Shown here one piece after another: positions 45,717 to 55,700 of a stretch of 64,000 nucleotides of DNA (position 1 is its first letter; the number at the start of each line of letters is the position of its first letter). Both the position numbers and the translations under genes were made by a program. The stretch covers positions 1 to 64,000 of the forward strand of contig JAIXMR010000075.1 in the NCBI GenBank assembly GCA_025677835.1, written 5' to 3'. The notes beneath the pieces are model-generated. The model saw nothing but the letters and a program-made list of their open reading frames with translations, made no database searches and was not told the DNA's origin. The stretch comes from Sporodiniella umbellata (taxonomy: Eukaryota; Mucoromycota; Mucoromycetes; Mucorales; Rhizopodaceae).

Positions 45717-46475
45717 ATGACGCTATTCGAAACCAAAGAACAAGAATTGAGCACTTGGACTGAAGAAGATAAGAAAGTGGCAGTGGAAGACGGCCATCCA
45801 GCCGGTGTGACGGTGTGTGCCAACTGTGAAACGACGACGACGCCGCTGTGGAGACGAGATACGAACGGCCGAACGATCTGTAATGCGTGCGGGCTGTACT
45901 ATAAGCTACACCTGGTCCATCGGCCGGCGACGATGATGAGAACGGTGATTAAACGGAGAAAACGGTGTCATACAGAAGAGAAACCAATCACCAAGAGAAG
46001 ACGTCATGAAGAGGAATCCGAAGAAGACGAGTCGGAGGAAGAAGCGATCAAGTCACTTTCGCCTTCGTCCACCTCGACGGTTTCCAACAGCCCATCCCCG
46101 TCCATCCAGCCGATTGTGCTGCCGCCGCTTTACCCGCCATCTCATCCCACGCCGCGAGCAGACTACAGACGCGACCTGCACGTCTGCTCCAACACACTTG
46201 AATCGCAAAAAGACTATCAGGCCCATCTGAAGCGGGAGGCGCATCGCTTGAACAACCTCTTGTCTGAAACCGTTGCTATGCTACACCAAGTCGACCGTAA
46301 CCTAGCAACACTCCCCATACCAGACGGTGAATCATGCCGTCATTGCCACCAAGATACCAAAGAGGATAAAGAGCATCAAGTCGCCCGGTCCTTACTGTCC
46401 TTAGCTCGCTCACCTCCCCCTCATCCTTTCATGAACAGACTACCCCCGATCGCATTGCCTTCATTTTTACCTTAG
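45717..46475 (+). CDS. GATA-type zinc-finger transcription factor
   Basis: 252 aa, intronless, ATG 45717 after an A-run leader. The single GATA finger (about residues 36-60) is C-x2-C-x17-C-x2-[16 protein letters not shown] then [16 protein letters not shown], followed by a basic tail ([18 protein letters not shown]) likely to serve DNA contact and nuclear import. Next come an acidic E/S stretch, Ser/Pro-rich segments and a short helical region ([20 protein letters not shown]) near the end. Fungal GATA factors control nitrogen use, iron uptake, light response or mating type switching; the single x17 finger fits the nitrogen/light-type class better than two-finger iron regulators, but the role is not determined. 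Converges with asparagine synthetase. Confidence 0.92.
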   Translation: MTLFETKEQELSTWTEEDKKVAVEDGHPAGVTVCANCETTTTPLWRRDTNGRTICNACGLYYKLHLVHRPATMMRTVIKRRKRCHTEEKPITKRRRHEEESEEDESEEEAIKSLSPSSTSTVSNSPSPSIQPIVLPPLYPPSHPTPRADYRRDLHVCSNTLESQKDYQAHLKREAHRLNNLLSETVAMLHQVDRNLATLPIPDGESCRHCHQDTKEDKEHQVARSLLSLARSPPPHPFMNRLPPIALPSFLP

Positions 46476-46725
46476 CAACCAAGGCAAAAATCAAAAAAAA
46501 TCCAAAAAAAAAAAAAAAAAAAAAAATAATCAAAAAAAAAAAAAAAAAAAAAACGTCAAAAATGATCAAAAAAAAACGTCAATAAAAAACGCCTAAAAAA
46601 AAAAAAAAAACACACACATAATTTTTCTTCTCTCATGATAATAAGACGCTCTTTTTTTTTTTTTTTTTTTCTATACATTTACAAAGCTTTGTTTTATTTA
46701 TTTATTATTGTTTATGGCATGAATT

Positions 46726-48556
46726 CTATTTGTGTTGATAAGCAGCGTCATGTACCTTTTGGGCACGGCCAGAAGGATCTTCAGGACAACCCCAATCGGC
46801 TCTAGGGATCCAGCGGACAACGGAGGCAGTACAGGCTTCTTGAGGATACCATTGATCAAACATGACCCGATACATGTAAGCTTCTTTGGTGGTGGGTACA
46901 TCTTTCTTCCAGCGGTTATGAGCCTGAGCAAAGTCATCATCGGCCACCTTGTTTTCAGAGATCTGTTTCAAGCTATCGATCCAGCTATAGCCCACGCCGT
47001 CTGAGAACTGTTCCTTTTGACGCCAGAGAATGTCCTTGGGAAGGTAAGGCTTGGTCTCGTCATCAAAGGCCTTGCGCAAGATGTATTTCTCCATGCGGCC
47101 TACGGAGCGGTCATGCAGCTTCTCTTGGGGATCGATGTTCATTGCCACCTCCAGGAATTGCTTGTCCAGGAAGGGCACGCGGGCTTCAACGCCCCAAGCC
47201 ATGGTAGACTTGTTGGCACGGAGACAGTCTGAGGTATGCAGGTTCTTGACCCGGGTGACGGTCTCGGCGTGCATGGCTTGTTTCTCGGGCGCGTTGTTAA
47301 AGTAAAGATAGCCACCAAAGATCTCGTCTGCGCCTTCACCCGATAACACCATCTTGACACCCAACGCCTTGATCTTGCGGGACAAGAGGTACATGGGGGT
47401 TGAGGCGCGAATGGTGGTGACGTCGTAGGTCTCCAGGTGGTAAATCACATCGCTCACTGCATCCAACGCTTCCTGGATCGTAAAAGTGTATTCGTGATGG
47501 ACCGTCTTGAGGAACTTGGCCACCTCGCGTGCGGCGATCAGATCGGGTGAGCCGGGCAGACCAATGGAGAACGAGTGAAGACGTGGCCAGAGCATGGGTG
47601 CGCTCTCGTCGTAGTTTTCCAGGTCGCTTTCGGTGCCACGGTAGCCAGCCGCGATCTTTTCTGTCTCGCGCGCCGCAATGGACGCGATCAGGCTAGAATC
47701 CAGACCGCCCGACAACAGCACACCGTAAGGCACTTCGGCCATCAATCGCTTACGTACTGCCTTTTCCAGCGATTCGCGAAGCACCTTATAATCCAGAGCG
47801 TTTGTCGGCACGCGTTCGCCATCCCACCATGTAGGTTGGAAGTAACGCGTTGTTTCGCCCGTCTCGCTATCATACACATGGCCAGGGGGGAAGGCCAGGA
47901 TCTTGTCACAGTCTTCGTTCAACGACTTGAGTTCAGACGCAAAGTAGACCGTACCAGGCATCTTGGAGTTCCAGCCATAGTAAAGCGTCGTAATGCCAAT
48001 TGGGTCGCGTGCTGCAATCACCCGGTTACGCTCCTTGTCCAAAAGAACAAACGAGAACATGCCGTCCAGACGGGGCACAAGCGCTTTATCTAATTCTTTG
48101 TACTACAACACTCAGTACGCTTTTTGTCTCTTTCTCTTTGGACACTTACTGCATGCAAAATCACTTCGCAATCGGATTCTGTCTTGAAATCATAGTCTTC
48201 TTTCAACTCGTTTCTCAACTGCTTGTGGTTATAGATCTCTCCGTTCACGCAAAGGATCAACTTTTCATCTTCGCTCACAATTGGCTGGGCACCAGAACCT
48301 ATTCAACCCATCTCAATACATAGTCGGCTAACAAAAACACTTACTAAGGCCCACAATAGCAAGACGTTCATGACAAAAGATATGGTTCTTTGCAATCACA
48401 CATCCAGACCAGTCAGGTCCACGGTGTCGGATCCTATCGTCTCTTAGTCTTCTTCTCTACCTACTTTCACACTTACTTTTTAGAAAGATATAAGGCACGT
48501 TGACGATACGCTTCAGCATCGCCTTGGTAGTTGTAGACAGCAAAAATACCACACAT
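46726..48556 (-). CDS. Asparagine synthetase (glutamine-hydrolysing), 4 exons
   Basis: Makes asparagine from aspartate, glutamine and ATP in the cytosol. Exons 48556-48477, 48433-48345, 48298-48150 and 48102-46726 join in phase to 564 aa (yeast Asn1 ~570). Cys2 directly follows the start Met (MCGIFAVYN), the class II glutaminase nucleophile. [24 protein letters not shown] and [14 protein letters not shown] complete the glutaminase domain. The synthetase domain has [13 protein letters not shown], the PP-loop [41 protein letters not shown] and [12 protein letters not shown]. The gene is in the GC-richer, less intron-rich part of the window. A Gcn4-like site lies ~340 bp upstream. Confidence 0.95.
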
Positions 48557-48629
48557 TTTGATTGAAATTAAAAAAAAAAAAAAGAAAGAAAAAAAAAAAA
48601 AAAAAGAAAAAAACCAAAGAGAGCATTTA

Positions 48630-48660
<31 letters not shown>

Positions 48661-48896
48661 GCTTTGAATCGAAATAGAACCAATGCTTACTCGTTAGACT
48701 TTGCCCGGCGTTTAAAATCCAGGTTGGGTGTTGACATGGGAAATACGCGTATTGAAATCCAATGGCGATAAAGAAGACACGCCTGAATCTTTGGATAGTA
48801 AATAAAGGAAGGGAAGAGACTGGCTTGATAACAGAAAGAGATCCTTGCTGTCCAAAGGGAGAGAAGGAGGAGAAGCAAATAGAATGGCTTGCCCAT

Positions 48897-48906
48897 CATG
48901 AGTCAC
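48897..48906 (-). promoter_or_regulatory. Gcn4/CPC1-like site upstream of asparagine synthetase
   Basis: On the minus strand it reads GTGACTCATG, matching the RTGACTCAT core bound by Gcn4-type bZIP factors, about 340 bp before the asparagine synthetase ATG. Amino-acid starvation control of this gene is well known in fungi; use of this site is inferred. Confidence 0.5.
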
Positions 48907-49680
48907 TCTACATTTGCCTTTTATGGAAGTCGACATGCTATGTGTCAATCGAAAGAAAAAGGATGAGGCTTAGGTGTCTCTTGCGTTCGATCCAAGCCTT
49001 CTTTCCTCTTCTTTTATTTTTTTTTATATATTTTTTGAATACGTCTTGACAAATACACCTTTCAAGACTTTTGTTAAAAAACAAAAAAAAAAAAAAAAAT
49101 TTTTTTTTCTTCGTTTTTTCACTCTTCTTTTCCCCGCATTCCATTTTACTTTACGGAAATTTACGGTTTCTTGAAGGGGGGGGGAAATCGTCTAAAGTTG
49201 ACTTTTTAACTTCAAGATCCATACTCCGTTTGGACAAGCACAAGCTAGAATACAAAGAGCCACGCTTTCTTCACTGAGAGTGTGTGTGTGTGTGTGTGTT
49301 GCACATGTTTCTCATTAAAACGCGAGAGTATCCACACAAGCAATGTTTCTTATGATCATGGATGGGAGAAAGCGGAGTGTGTTTGTAGAAAACTGAGTAG
49401 TAAAAAGATCAAAACCACTCTCAAACGGAGTATTTATTTTACTTGCTTTTTTTTTTTTTTGGGTGGGGGAGAAAGTCCTTTTTGAAAATAAGGGTTTGCA
49501 TTGAAATCCAAAATTTTTATTTCCCTCTACGCACCCACCCACCTCTACTTTTTTTGGACTTGATTGGCACCTGTTCTCAACAAGCCAATAATAATCATAA
49601 TCATAATAAAAAGATTGCCTTTGAGTGCATGAAATGTGTCATTTAAAATAAAAAAAAGCGTCAACTTTTTTCTATTTCAG

Positions 49681-49710
49681 ATCTTTTGAGTCAAAAGTGA
49701 CTCAAAAGAT
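49681..49710. promoter_or_regulatory. 13-bp inverted repeat carrying two TGAGTCA/TGACTCA sites
   Basis: ATCTTTTGAGTCA, spacer AAAG, TGACTCAAAAGAT. The arms are exact and each contains an AP-1/Gcn4-type heptamer. It lies ~117 bp before the ATG at 49827, followed by a long T run. It could be a double bZIP site or a hairpin. Confidence 0.6.
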
Positions 49711-49734
49711 AGCGTACAAAACTCAACGAATAAA

Positions 49735-49766
<32 letters not shown>

Positions 49767-49826
49767 CTCGTAAAAAAAGATTTTATTTTATTTTTTTATT
49801 TTTTTTCCTTTTTACACTCTTTAGTA

Positions 49827-50342
49827 ATGAAGGACACGATATTTGATTATAAAGAAGAAGTGAAGAGAGAGAATGTTGTTTATCATTTCCAGCCTACTCA
49901 ACGGTTGGAGGCCATTAGGACAGTAATTATGGATCGATGCCAACAAAAAAGAGTAAGCTGTCCATGCGCACCTTCTTCACCCATAGAGCATATCGGCGGA
50001 TTGCCTTCCCCACCTGTTGAAGAAAAAAAGCCTGTGTTGGAAGAAGAAGAGGAAGAGGAAGTAGCTTTGGCGCTGAGCTGTCAAGAGATTCAAGCCAAGA
50101 TTGAGTTATTGAAAGAAGAAAAGCATCAGCTATTTCAACGCATCAAGCAAATGATGCAACAAGAGCAGACAAGGAAAGAGTTAGTACAAGCCAAAAGCAT
50201 GGAAGATGAAAAGAGAAGGTGGGACAACCCTTCTGGCGTCGACCCTCCTAAGCCAACCTATGTCTATCCACGCCCTCGTTATCCTATGCACGACCCCACC
50301 CTCTACACTCACCCGTTGACGGTAAAGAAAAAAGCACTCTAG
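49827..50342 (+). CDS. Uncharacterised coiled-coil protein
   Basis: 171 aa, intronless, ATG 49827 after a T-run leader. The middle is a strongly acidic run (EEEEEEEVALAL) followed by a predicted helix/coiled coil (IQAKIELLKEEKHQLFQRIK). The tail is Pro/Tyr-rich (PPKPTYVYPRPRYP). No catalytic motif, signal peptide or membrane segment. No family recognised. The paired bZIP-like sites just upstream suggest stress or starvation control; that is inference. Confidence 0.65.
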   Translation: MKDTIFDYKEEVKRENVVYHFQPTQRLEAIRTVIMDRCQQKRVSCPCAPSSPIEHIGGLPSPPVEEKKPVLEEEEEEEVALALSCQEIQAKIELLKEEKHQLFQRIKQMMQQEQTRKELVQAKSMEDEKRRWDNPSGVDPPKPTYVYPRPRYPMHDPTLYTHPLTVKKKAL

Positions 50343-50436
50343 AAAAGCCGTTTTCTAAACTTTCTTTTTCTAAAGCAAGCTCGAAATTCACGTCCTTATT
50401 CAAGACCTCCCTATTCCAGATAAGAGACACCACCAC

Positions 50437-50483
<47 letters not shown>

Positions 50484-50813
50484 CACACACCAACATACAC
50501 ACACCTTTCTTTCTAGTCGTATATAGCCTCTCTAACATTCTGTTTCCCAATCACTTACATACACCCCCTTTTGTTAAATACTTTTTTTCACTCAGCAACA
50601 AAAAAGAAAATAAATCACTGCATTCATTTCGGGAAATAAACGTGTCGACCTCTTTGGGATTGTGTTTATTGTGTGGTCTAAAACATAGAGAGGGGTGGGC
50701 ATAGGGAAGGTGTGTATCGATGGGTGTATGTAGAGAATATACACAAAAGAGAAAGAAGGAGAGAAAAAAAATTAAAAATAAAGTAGATAGTAAAGGCATA
50801 GGCATAGGCTTTT

Positions 50814-50845
<32 letters not shown>

Positions 50846-50927
50846 TTTTTTTCCTCTCTTTTTTTTTTTTTTTGGTATCTCTCACTCGTTCTTTCTCTTT
50901 CTTTCTTTCATTGTCTTTCTTTTTGGC
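50343..50927. other. Intergenic with (CA)n and T-runs
   Basis: (CA)n from 50440 to about 50473, then TA repeats, and long T tracts at 50811-50873. These are between convergent 3' ends; no gene seen. Confidence 0.6.
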
Positions 50928-52098
50928 TTAGGCTAAGCTTTTGGTGGCAATCCAACAGTTATAACGAGTGAAGCCATGGTATTCTTCAAATTCGGTCAAC
51001 ATTTCTTGTACTGCAAGATCGTAATCGTCCGAAGCCACACCCCAGGTGGACATGTAGAGACTCTTTCTGTTTCTTAGACAAGCCTTTTGGATCTCTTTGT
51101 TGATAAAACCGAATTGTTTCAAGTCTGTGGTGGACTGGATGAGCCAAAAAAAAAAAAGTCTGTTGGGGCTATTTTTGTATATACCTGATTCCTGAGGCCA
51201 TTCGCCGATGGGAATGTCTACGGTACGATGTTCGATAGGGCCAAAGATGGTGGTAAGTTGAGCGTTGAGATTCTGGGTGAATTTGAAGTCCATGTCTTGT
51301 TCTGTACTCTGGGTTTGGTAGAATTCATCAAATGCGGTCTGTACAGGGCCAGGGTTGTGATGCCAGGGATCGGTTTCGACAAGCTCGATGGATCCGCCCG
51401 GCTTGAGCACACGATGGATTTCGTTCAAGACATGAGTCCATTGATGTCTCGAGAGCACGTTGCCCATGTTTCGCTGAAAGACACTAAGAAAAAGGGTGAG
51501 CAGGCTTCGATCGAAACACAAGCTTCTTACAGATCAATCGAGTCAGAAGCCAACGGCCAAGGTTGGGTCACGTCAGCCTCCATAAAGATCAGATTTTTTG
51601 GCTTGCCTTGCGGTTCAGCCGGGGGTCTGATATCCAAGCCGATGACGGTCGAAGTGGGCTGTTCGGCAGCGATTTCCAAAGCCCAGATGCCGTTGCCGGT
51701 GCCTACGTCTACGATGGCCATAGCCTCGTTCAGGGCACAGGCGGTGTTGGTCTTACGGGCACTCTTGAGTAGATAATGCTAAGAGAGGAGGGGAGGAATG
51801 AATACATAATGACCCTTCTAGGAAAACGATCCGCTAGGCTCACCATCCGTTGAAGTCGGTCCTGCTCTCGAAGATCTTCTTGAGCCAAGCTTTTCTTTCG
51901 TCCCACAAAGAATTCCGTAATCGATTGACGTCTCGACTTGGGCTCAGGTTTGTCTTCAATCCAATCGTAATTACCGGAAATCACCCCTTGTTTTAGGGAA
52001 GATCTTCCCAACGTCACCGTGCTACGTCGTCGGTGATTCTTTCGTTTCTCTTTCTTTTCTTTCGATTTCTCAATCACTTTACTTGCTTGATTTCCCAT
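50928..52098 (-). CDS. SAM-dependent methyltransferase with N-myristoylation motif
   Basis: ATG 52098 gives MGNQASKVIEKSKEKKEKRK: Gly2 and Ser6 fit the N-myristoylation consensus, followed by a polybasic stretch, a common dual membrane-binding signal. After a ~85-residue basic linker the methyltransferase core has motif I AIVDVGTGNGIWALEIA, the acidic loop VIGLDIRPP, IFMEADVTQPWPL and HRVLKPGGSIELVETDPW. Four exons, joined in phase: start to QRM; HYLLKSARK to SIDL; VFQRNMG to PQES; DLKQFGF to stop TAA 50928-50930. The last intron is a multiple of three in an otherwise open frame. The fold is like fungal UMTA/LaeA-type methyltransferases; substrate unknown. Confidence 0.82.
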
Positions 52099-52541
52099 TC
52101 AGTGCTAAGCAATCCACTCGATTACAAAAAGTAAAAAAAAAATAAAAAATTAATATCGATAAATAAAATATTATTTTTTATAAGGAAAAAGAAAAAAAAA
52201 AAAAAAAGTTTTTGTTATTTGCTCTTTATTACTATTTCAGTCGGAACCGAACAATAAGGATTGATTTCTAGAGTCGTACAAGAAAAAGAAACAATATAGA
52301 AGGTGATCCTACATGTGTACGCTGCATCGAAACAATAGCGGAAACTATAAAATACCCTCCCCCCCCTCCCCTTTCTCTCTCTCTCTCTTTTTCTCTCTTT
52401 TTCTTTCTAAACCCATTCAGGGTTTTCAAGGACCGCCCAGTAGTGTTCTTTCCAGCGTGTGGCTTGCATCGTTCAACACAGGTTTAAAAATAAGGGATTG
52501 TTCTCTGTAGTGTAACCCTTATCGCCACGTTTTAATAAAAC

Positions 52542-52581
<40 letters not shown>

Positions 52582-52760
52582 TTTTATTATTCTGTTGAAA
52601 AAAAAAAAGAAGGCATAGAATGGGTGGTGTGACGAGGGTTTTTTTGGTTTTTTTTTGGGTGGTTTTTTTTTTTTTGGGTGGTTTTCTCATAAAGGAGGCG
52701 GAGGTATAAGGATGCATAGTGAAGCCATAAGAAGATGATTCGAAAGAAGCCATAAGAAGT
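52099..52760. other. Intergenic, no gene seen
   Basis: Contains A-runs (52192-52206 and a long one at 52541-52576), a CT-rich stretch at 52375-52410 and T/G-rich blocks at 52640-52690. Confidence 0.5.
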
Positions 52761-54328
52761 TTAAAGATCAGCAGGCAAGACATGGTTCATGAAACGAACG
52801 AGGTCTTGGGACGATGAGCAAGGCAGGAGACGAGAGTCTACATGGGCTTCGATTTCCATCAAGGCATCGGCAGCGGAAGGTCTTGTCTGGGGCTCTTCGT
52901 CCAAAAGCCATGCTACGAGACCACGCATGTACATGGTGGGGTAACTGTAAGTGAACGTAGGGCTGGGTTCGGTTGCAATGACATCAAACAACTCTTCTTC
53001 ATCTTTGATCGCATAGTGGGGAGGCACACGGTCCATCATCTCAATGATGGTAATGCCCAAGGACCACATGTCGATCTTTTCATTGTATTCTTCTTCTCGA
53101 ATGACTTCTGGGGCCATCCATTTGGTAGTACCCAGTCGCTCGTGGTTAACGCGGGATGTTTTGGCAGACAGTCCAAAGTCGGCCAGTTTGACTTCACCAT
53201 GCCAGCCGAGCAACAGGTTCTCGCACTTGACGTCGCGGTGCAGAATGCCTTGACGGTGCAGATACGATAACCCCTTGAGCGTCTCGCAGGTCATGTAGAC
53301 CGTATATTCTTCTGGAATGCCACGTTGGCACAACACAGCAAAGACCGAGCATCGCATCAGATCCATTGTCATCAGCACGTCCTCTTTCCATAGCGAGACT
53401 TCTCTGAGTCCAATCAGGTTCTGATGACCTGAGGCCATGATCCTTAGCTCACGTAGAATAGCCGCACGGTATTCACGGTCTGGATCCAGTCGACAGCGTT
53501 TGATGGCTACCCGCGTACCCTGTTTACGGCACACAGCACGTACCACCGCGCCATTCACTCTAAGCATCGTGTCAGTTCTCTCGAAAATCTATCGATCCAA
53601 CACTTACCCTGTGCCCACCTCCTTGAACTGACCGTAACGCACGGTTGGATCCGTGGCGCTCACAGGAATCTTGGGTAGCAGTTTCTTCAAACGTACTTCC
53701 AATCGGTTGCTCTGGGCCGTGCTTTTGGCCGTCTGACGTTTCAGGGGTGGGAGATCGGGAATCTGGCAGCGGGGGCTGGGCGGATACCAAGGACGCTAGT
53801 ACGGATCAGATGTTGCCATCCTATTGACCTTTTGCACTTACTTTTGACACTTGTTTGCTAATATCCGTTGGACGTAAATCAAGCGCCACAGGTGGGCTTG
53901 GCTTAAGATAAGCATGGCCTAGGATATCAGGGATCTCACAATGACCAGGAGGACGCCAAATCTAAGATGATGAAATAAAAATTCCCTTTTTTTATGAATA
54001 AATACGGCTTTTTTTTAAGGAGATTTCCTCTCTCTCTCTCTTTTTTTTTTTTTTTTGGTTACTTTAGAACTCGTCGTGCTGGCCGTAGTGGAACAAGAGG
54101 AAGGTGAACGGCTCAGGGAAGTGTGTCGAAGGCTGCCTGTGGACTTTCGCTTAGCATAGGCCAAGACTGAAAAGTGATTGTTGGCTTGACAGTTCGGTTC
54201 GGATCTAGACTTTTGTAGGATCTAAAAAAAAAAAAAAAAGACGTTTGCGTATAAGCAATGGAAGAAACAATCCACTTTATCACCTTTTCAGAAGATCGGA
54301 TACGTTTGTTTACAGCAAGAATAGTCAT
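52761..54328 (-). CDS. PAK/STE20-like protein kinase, 5 exons
   Basis: Exons on the minus strand: 54328 (MTILAVNKRIRSSEK), ~54225-54066 (Ser-rich), ~53959-53842 (Pro-rich WRPPGHCEIPD), ~53798-53607 (ending GQFKEVGTG) and ~53568-52761. The kinase domain has a glycine loop EVGTGVNGAVVRA, Lys in RVAIKRC, HRDVKCENLL, DFGLSAK, the activation segment LGTTKWMAPEV and DMWSLGITIIEMMD. That signature (GT-x-x-WMAPEV) places it with the STE20/PAK group, kinases of MAPK and polarity pathways. No CRIB (Cdc42-binding) motif is visible in the ~175-residue N-terminal part, so it may be a GCK-like or diverged PAK member. The protein ends right after the kinase domain (~445 aa). Confidence 0.87.
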
Positions 54329-55059
54329 GGCGGAGTTGTGAGGGAAAATGAAATAAAGGGAAATTAGATAAAAATAAACGAAGGAAGAATAAGGAGAGGC
54401 GTTGGTTGAAAGGAAAGTATGTGAAAGAGTGTCTTTTTTGGTCTTTTTCTAAGCTATTTTTTTTTTTTTTTTTTTTTTCTGTATTCTGACTAGAAAAAAA
54501 ATAAAAAAATAAAAGGAAAACGAAAAAAAGAAATTCTTAAAAGTGGAAAAGGAAGGTAAAAAAAAAAAAAAAAAGCAAAAAAAAAGAGTGTATGTGTTGG
54601 CTTTTTTTTTTTTTTTTTGGTGGTTGTGGTGTAGTTGTTGGATAAAGAAAAAGAAAAAGAGAAAAATAATAAAAATAAATTTATATTTTCCTCTGTCACA
54701 CACACGCACGCTCACACCAGTGTAAATAAAAGACTTTCCGAAAAAAAAAAAAAGGCCCACGCTTGCCTTATTCTGAAGACAATGGCTCTCACTCCTTAAA
54801 ACCTCTTTCTACACAGAACATCACCTTTGGCTCGAAAGGCCCTATCGATAGAAAAACGTGCCAGAAGGGGAGGACTGCACTTGGTGAGAACCGTAGAAAC
54901 ACATGAAGAAAGGGATCGAACAATAGCGTACAAAAACGAACGTGCACCCAGTTTTCTTTGTGTTTGAAAACGTGCGGAGAAACATTTTTTGGTAAACGGG
55001 TTTGTTGCAACATTTCATTTTCCTTCTCTCCCTGTGTCCTTCCCCTTTCGAACCAAAGC

Positions 55060-55093
<34 letters not shown>

Positions 55094-55700
55094 TTTTTTT
55101 TGTAGACAGCGCATTGCTTGTATACCCAACATGGCCAGCTTTCTTCCCCATACTAAGATCGATCCAATCGTATGGCTTCTCAATGACCTACATGGTAGGA
55201 CATGTGAGCGCTTAATTAAAGAAATAAGCCATGTGCAGTAAACAATAGACTTAATTAAGACGCTTTCAATGTCAAAAAAAAAAAAAAAAAAAAAAAAAGA
55301 TTCACCTCTTGGGTGGATATCAGCAAGTGTGTATATCTACATGTGCATAGAGCTATCTCTCTAGGTGTGTAGGTGGGATGGTATGTGTAGATGATACTCT
55401 CTCCTGGACAGCGTGTTGGTTTATTAACATGATTAATTTATATTCATTTTCCATAACACATGCTATTGACTAAAATAAAAATAAAAATAAAAATAATTGC
55501 TATTCAGAAAAGAGGGAGTTTATTTTATTTTATTTTATTTTTTTTTTTGTATATAAATTACATAAAAGATAAAGTATATTTAAATAGTGTATATATTTAA
55601 ATAGTGTATATATATATATATATATATATATGGGTGTGTGTATGTGTATATAAAGAGAGATGGGTTGGATATATAAATATTTATAAAGAGAGACTGTTTT
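54329..55700. other. Intergenic, simple-repeat rich
   Basis: Long T and A runs (54462-54478, 54557-54574, 54602-54618, 55274-55298), a (TC)n run at about 55061-55085 and a (TA)n run at 55607-55631. A few short frames (for example around 55130-55241, plus) look no better than chance. No gene or RNA recognised. Confidence 0.5.
55607..55631. repeat. (TA)n microsatellite
   Basis: About 12 TA units downstream of the kinesin stop. Confidence 0.85.

Larger units (their letters stand above)
48557..49826. other. Divergent intergenic region, A/T runs and regulatory sites
   Basis: Upstream of asparagine synthetase (minus) and of the unknown gene at 49827 (plus). Contains A and T tracts (48570-48611, 48632-48659, 49738-49766), a (GT)n run at 49281-49299 and two TGACTCA-type sites, listed separately. 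No gene seen. Confidence 0.5.

Noticed and set aside
47575..48093. 172-codon plus-strand frame opposite asparagine synthetase
   Set aside because: Fully antisense to the PP-loop and glutaminase coding region; no family features.
50720..50971. Plus-strand frame rich in Phe and Ser
   Set aside because: Created by the T runs at 50811-50873; not a protein.
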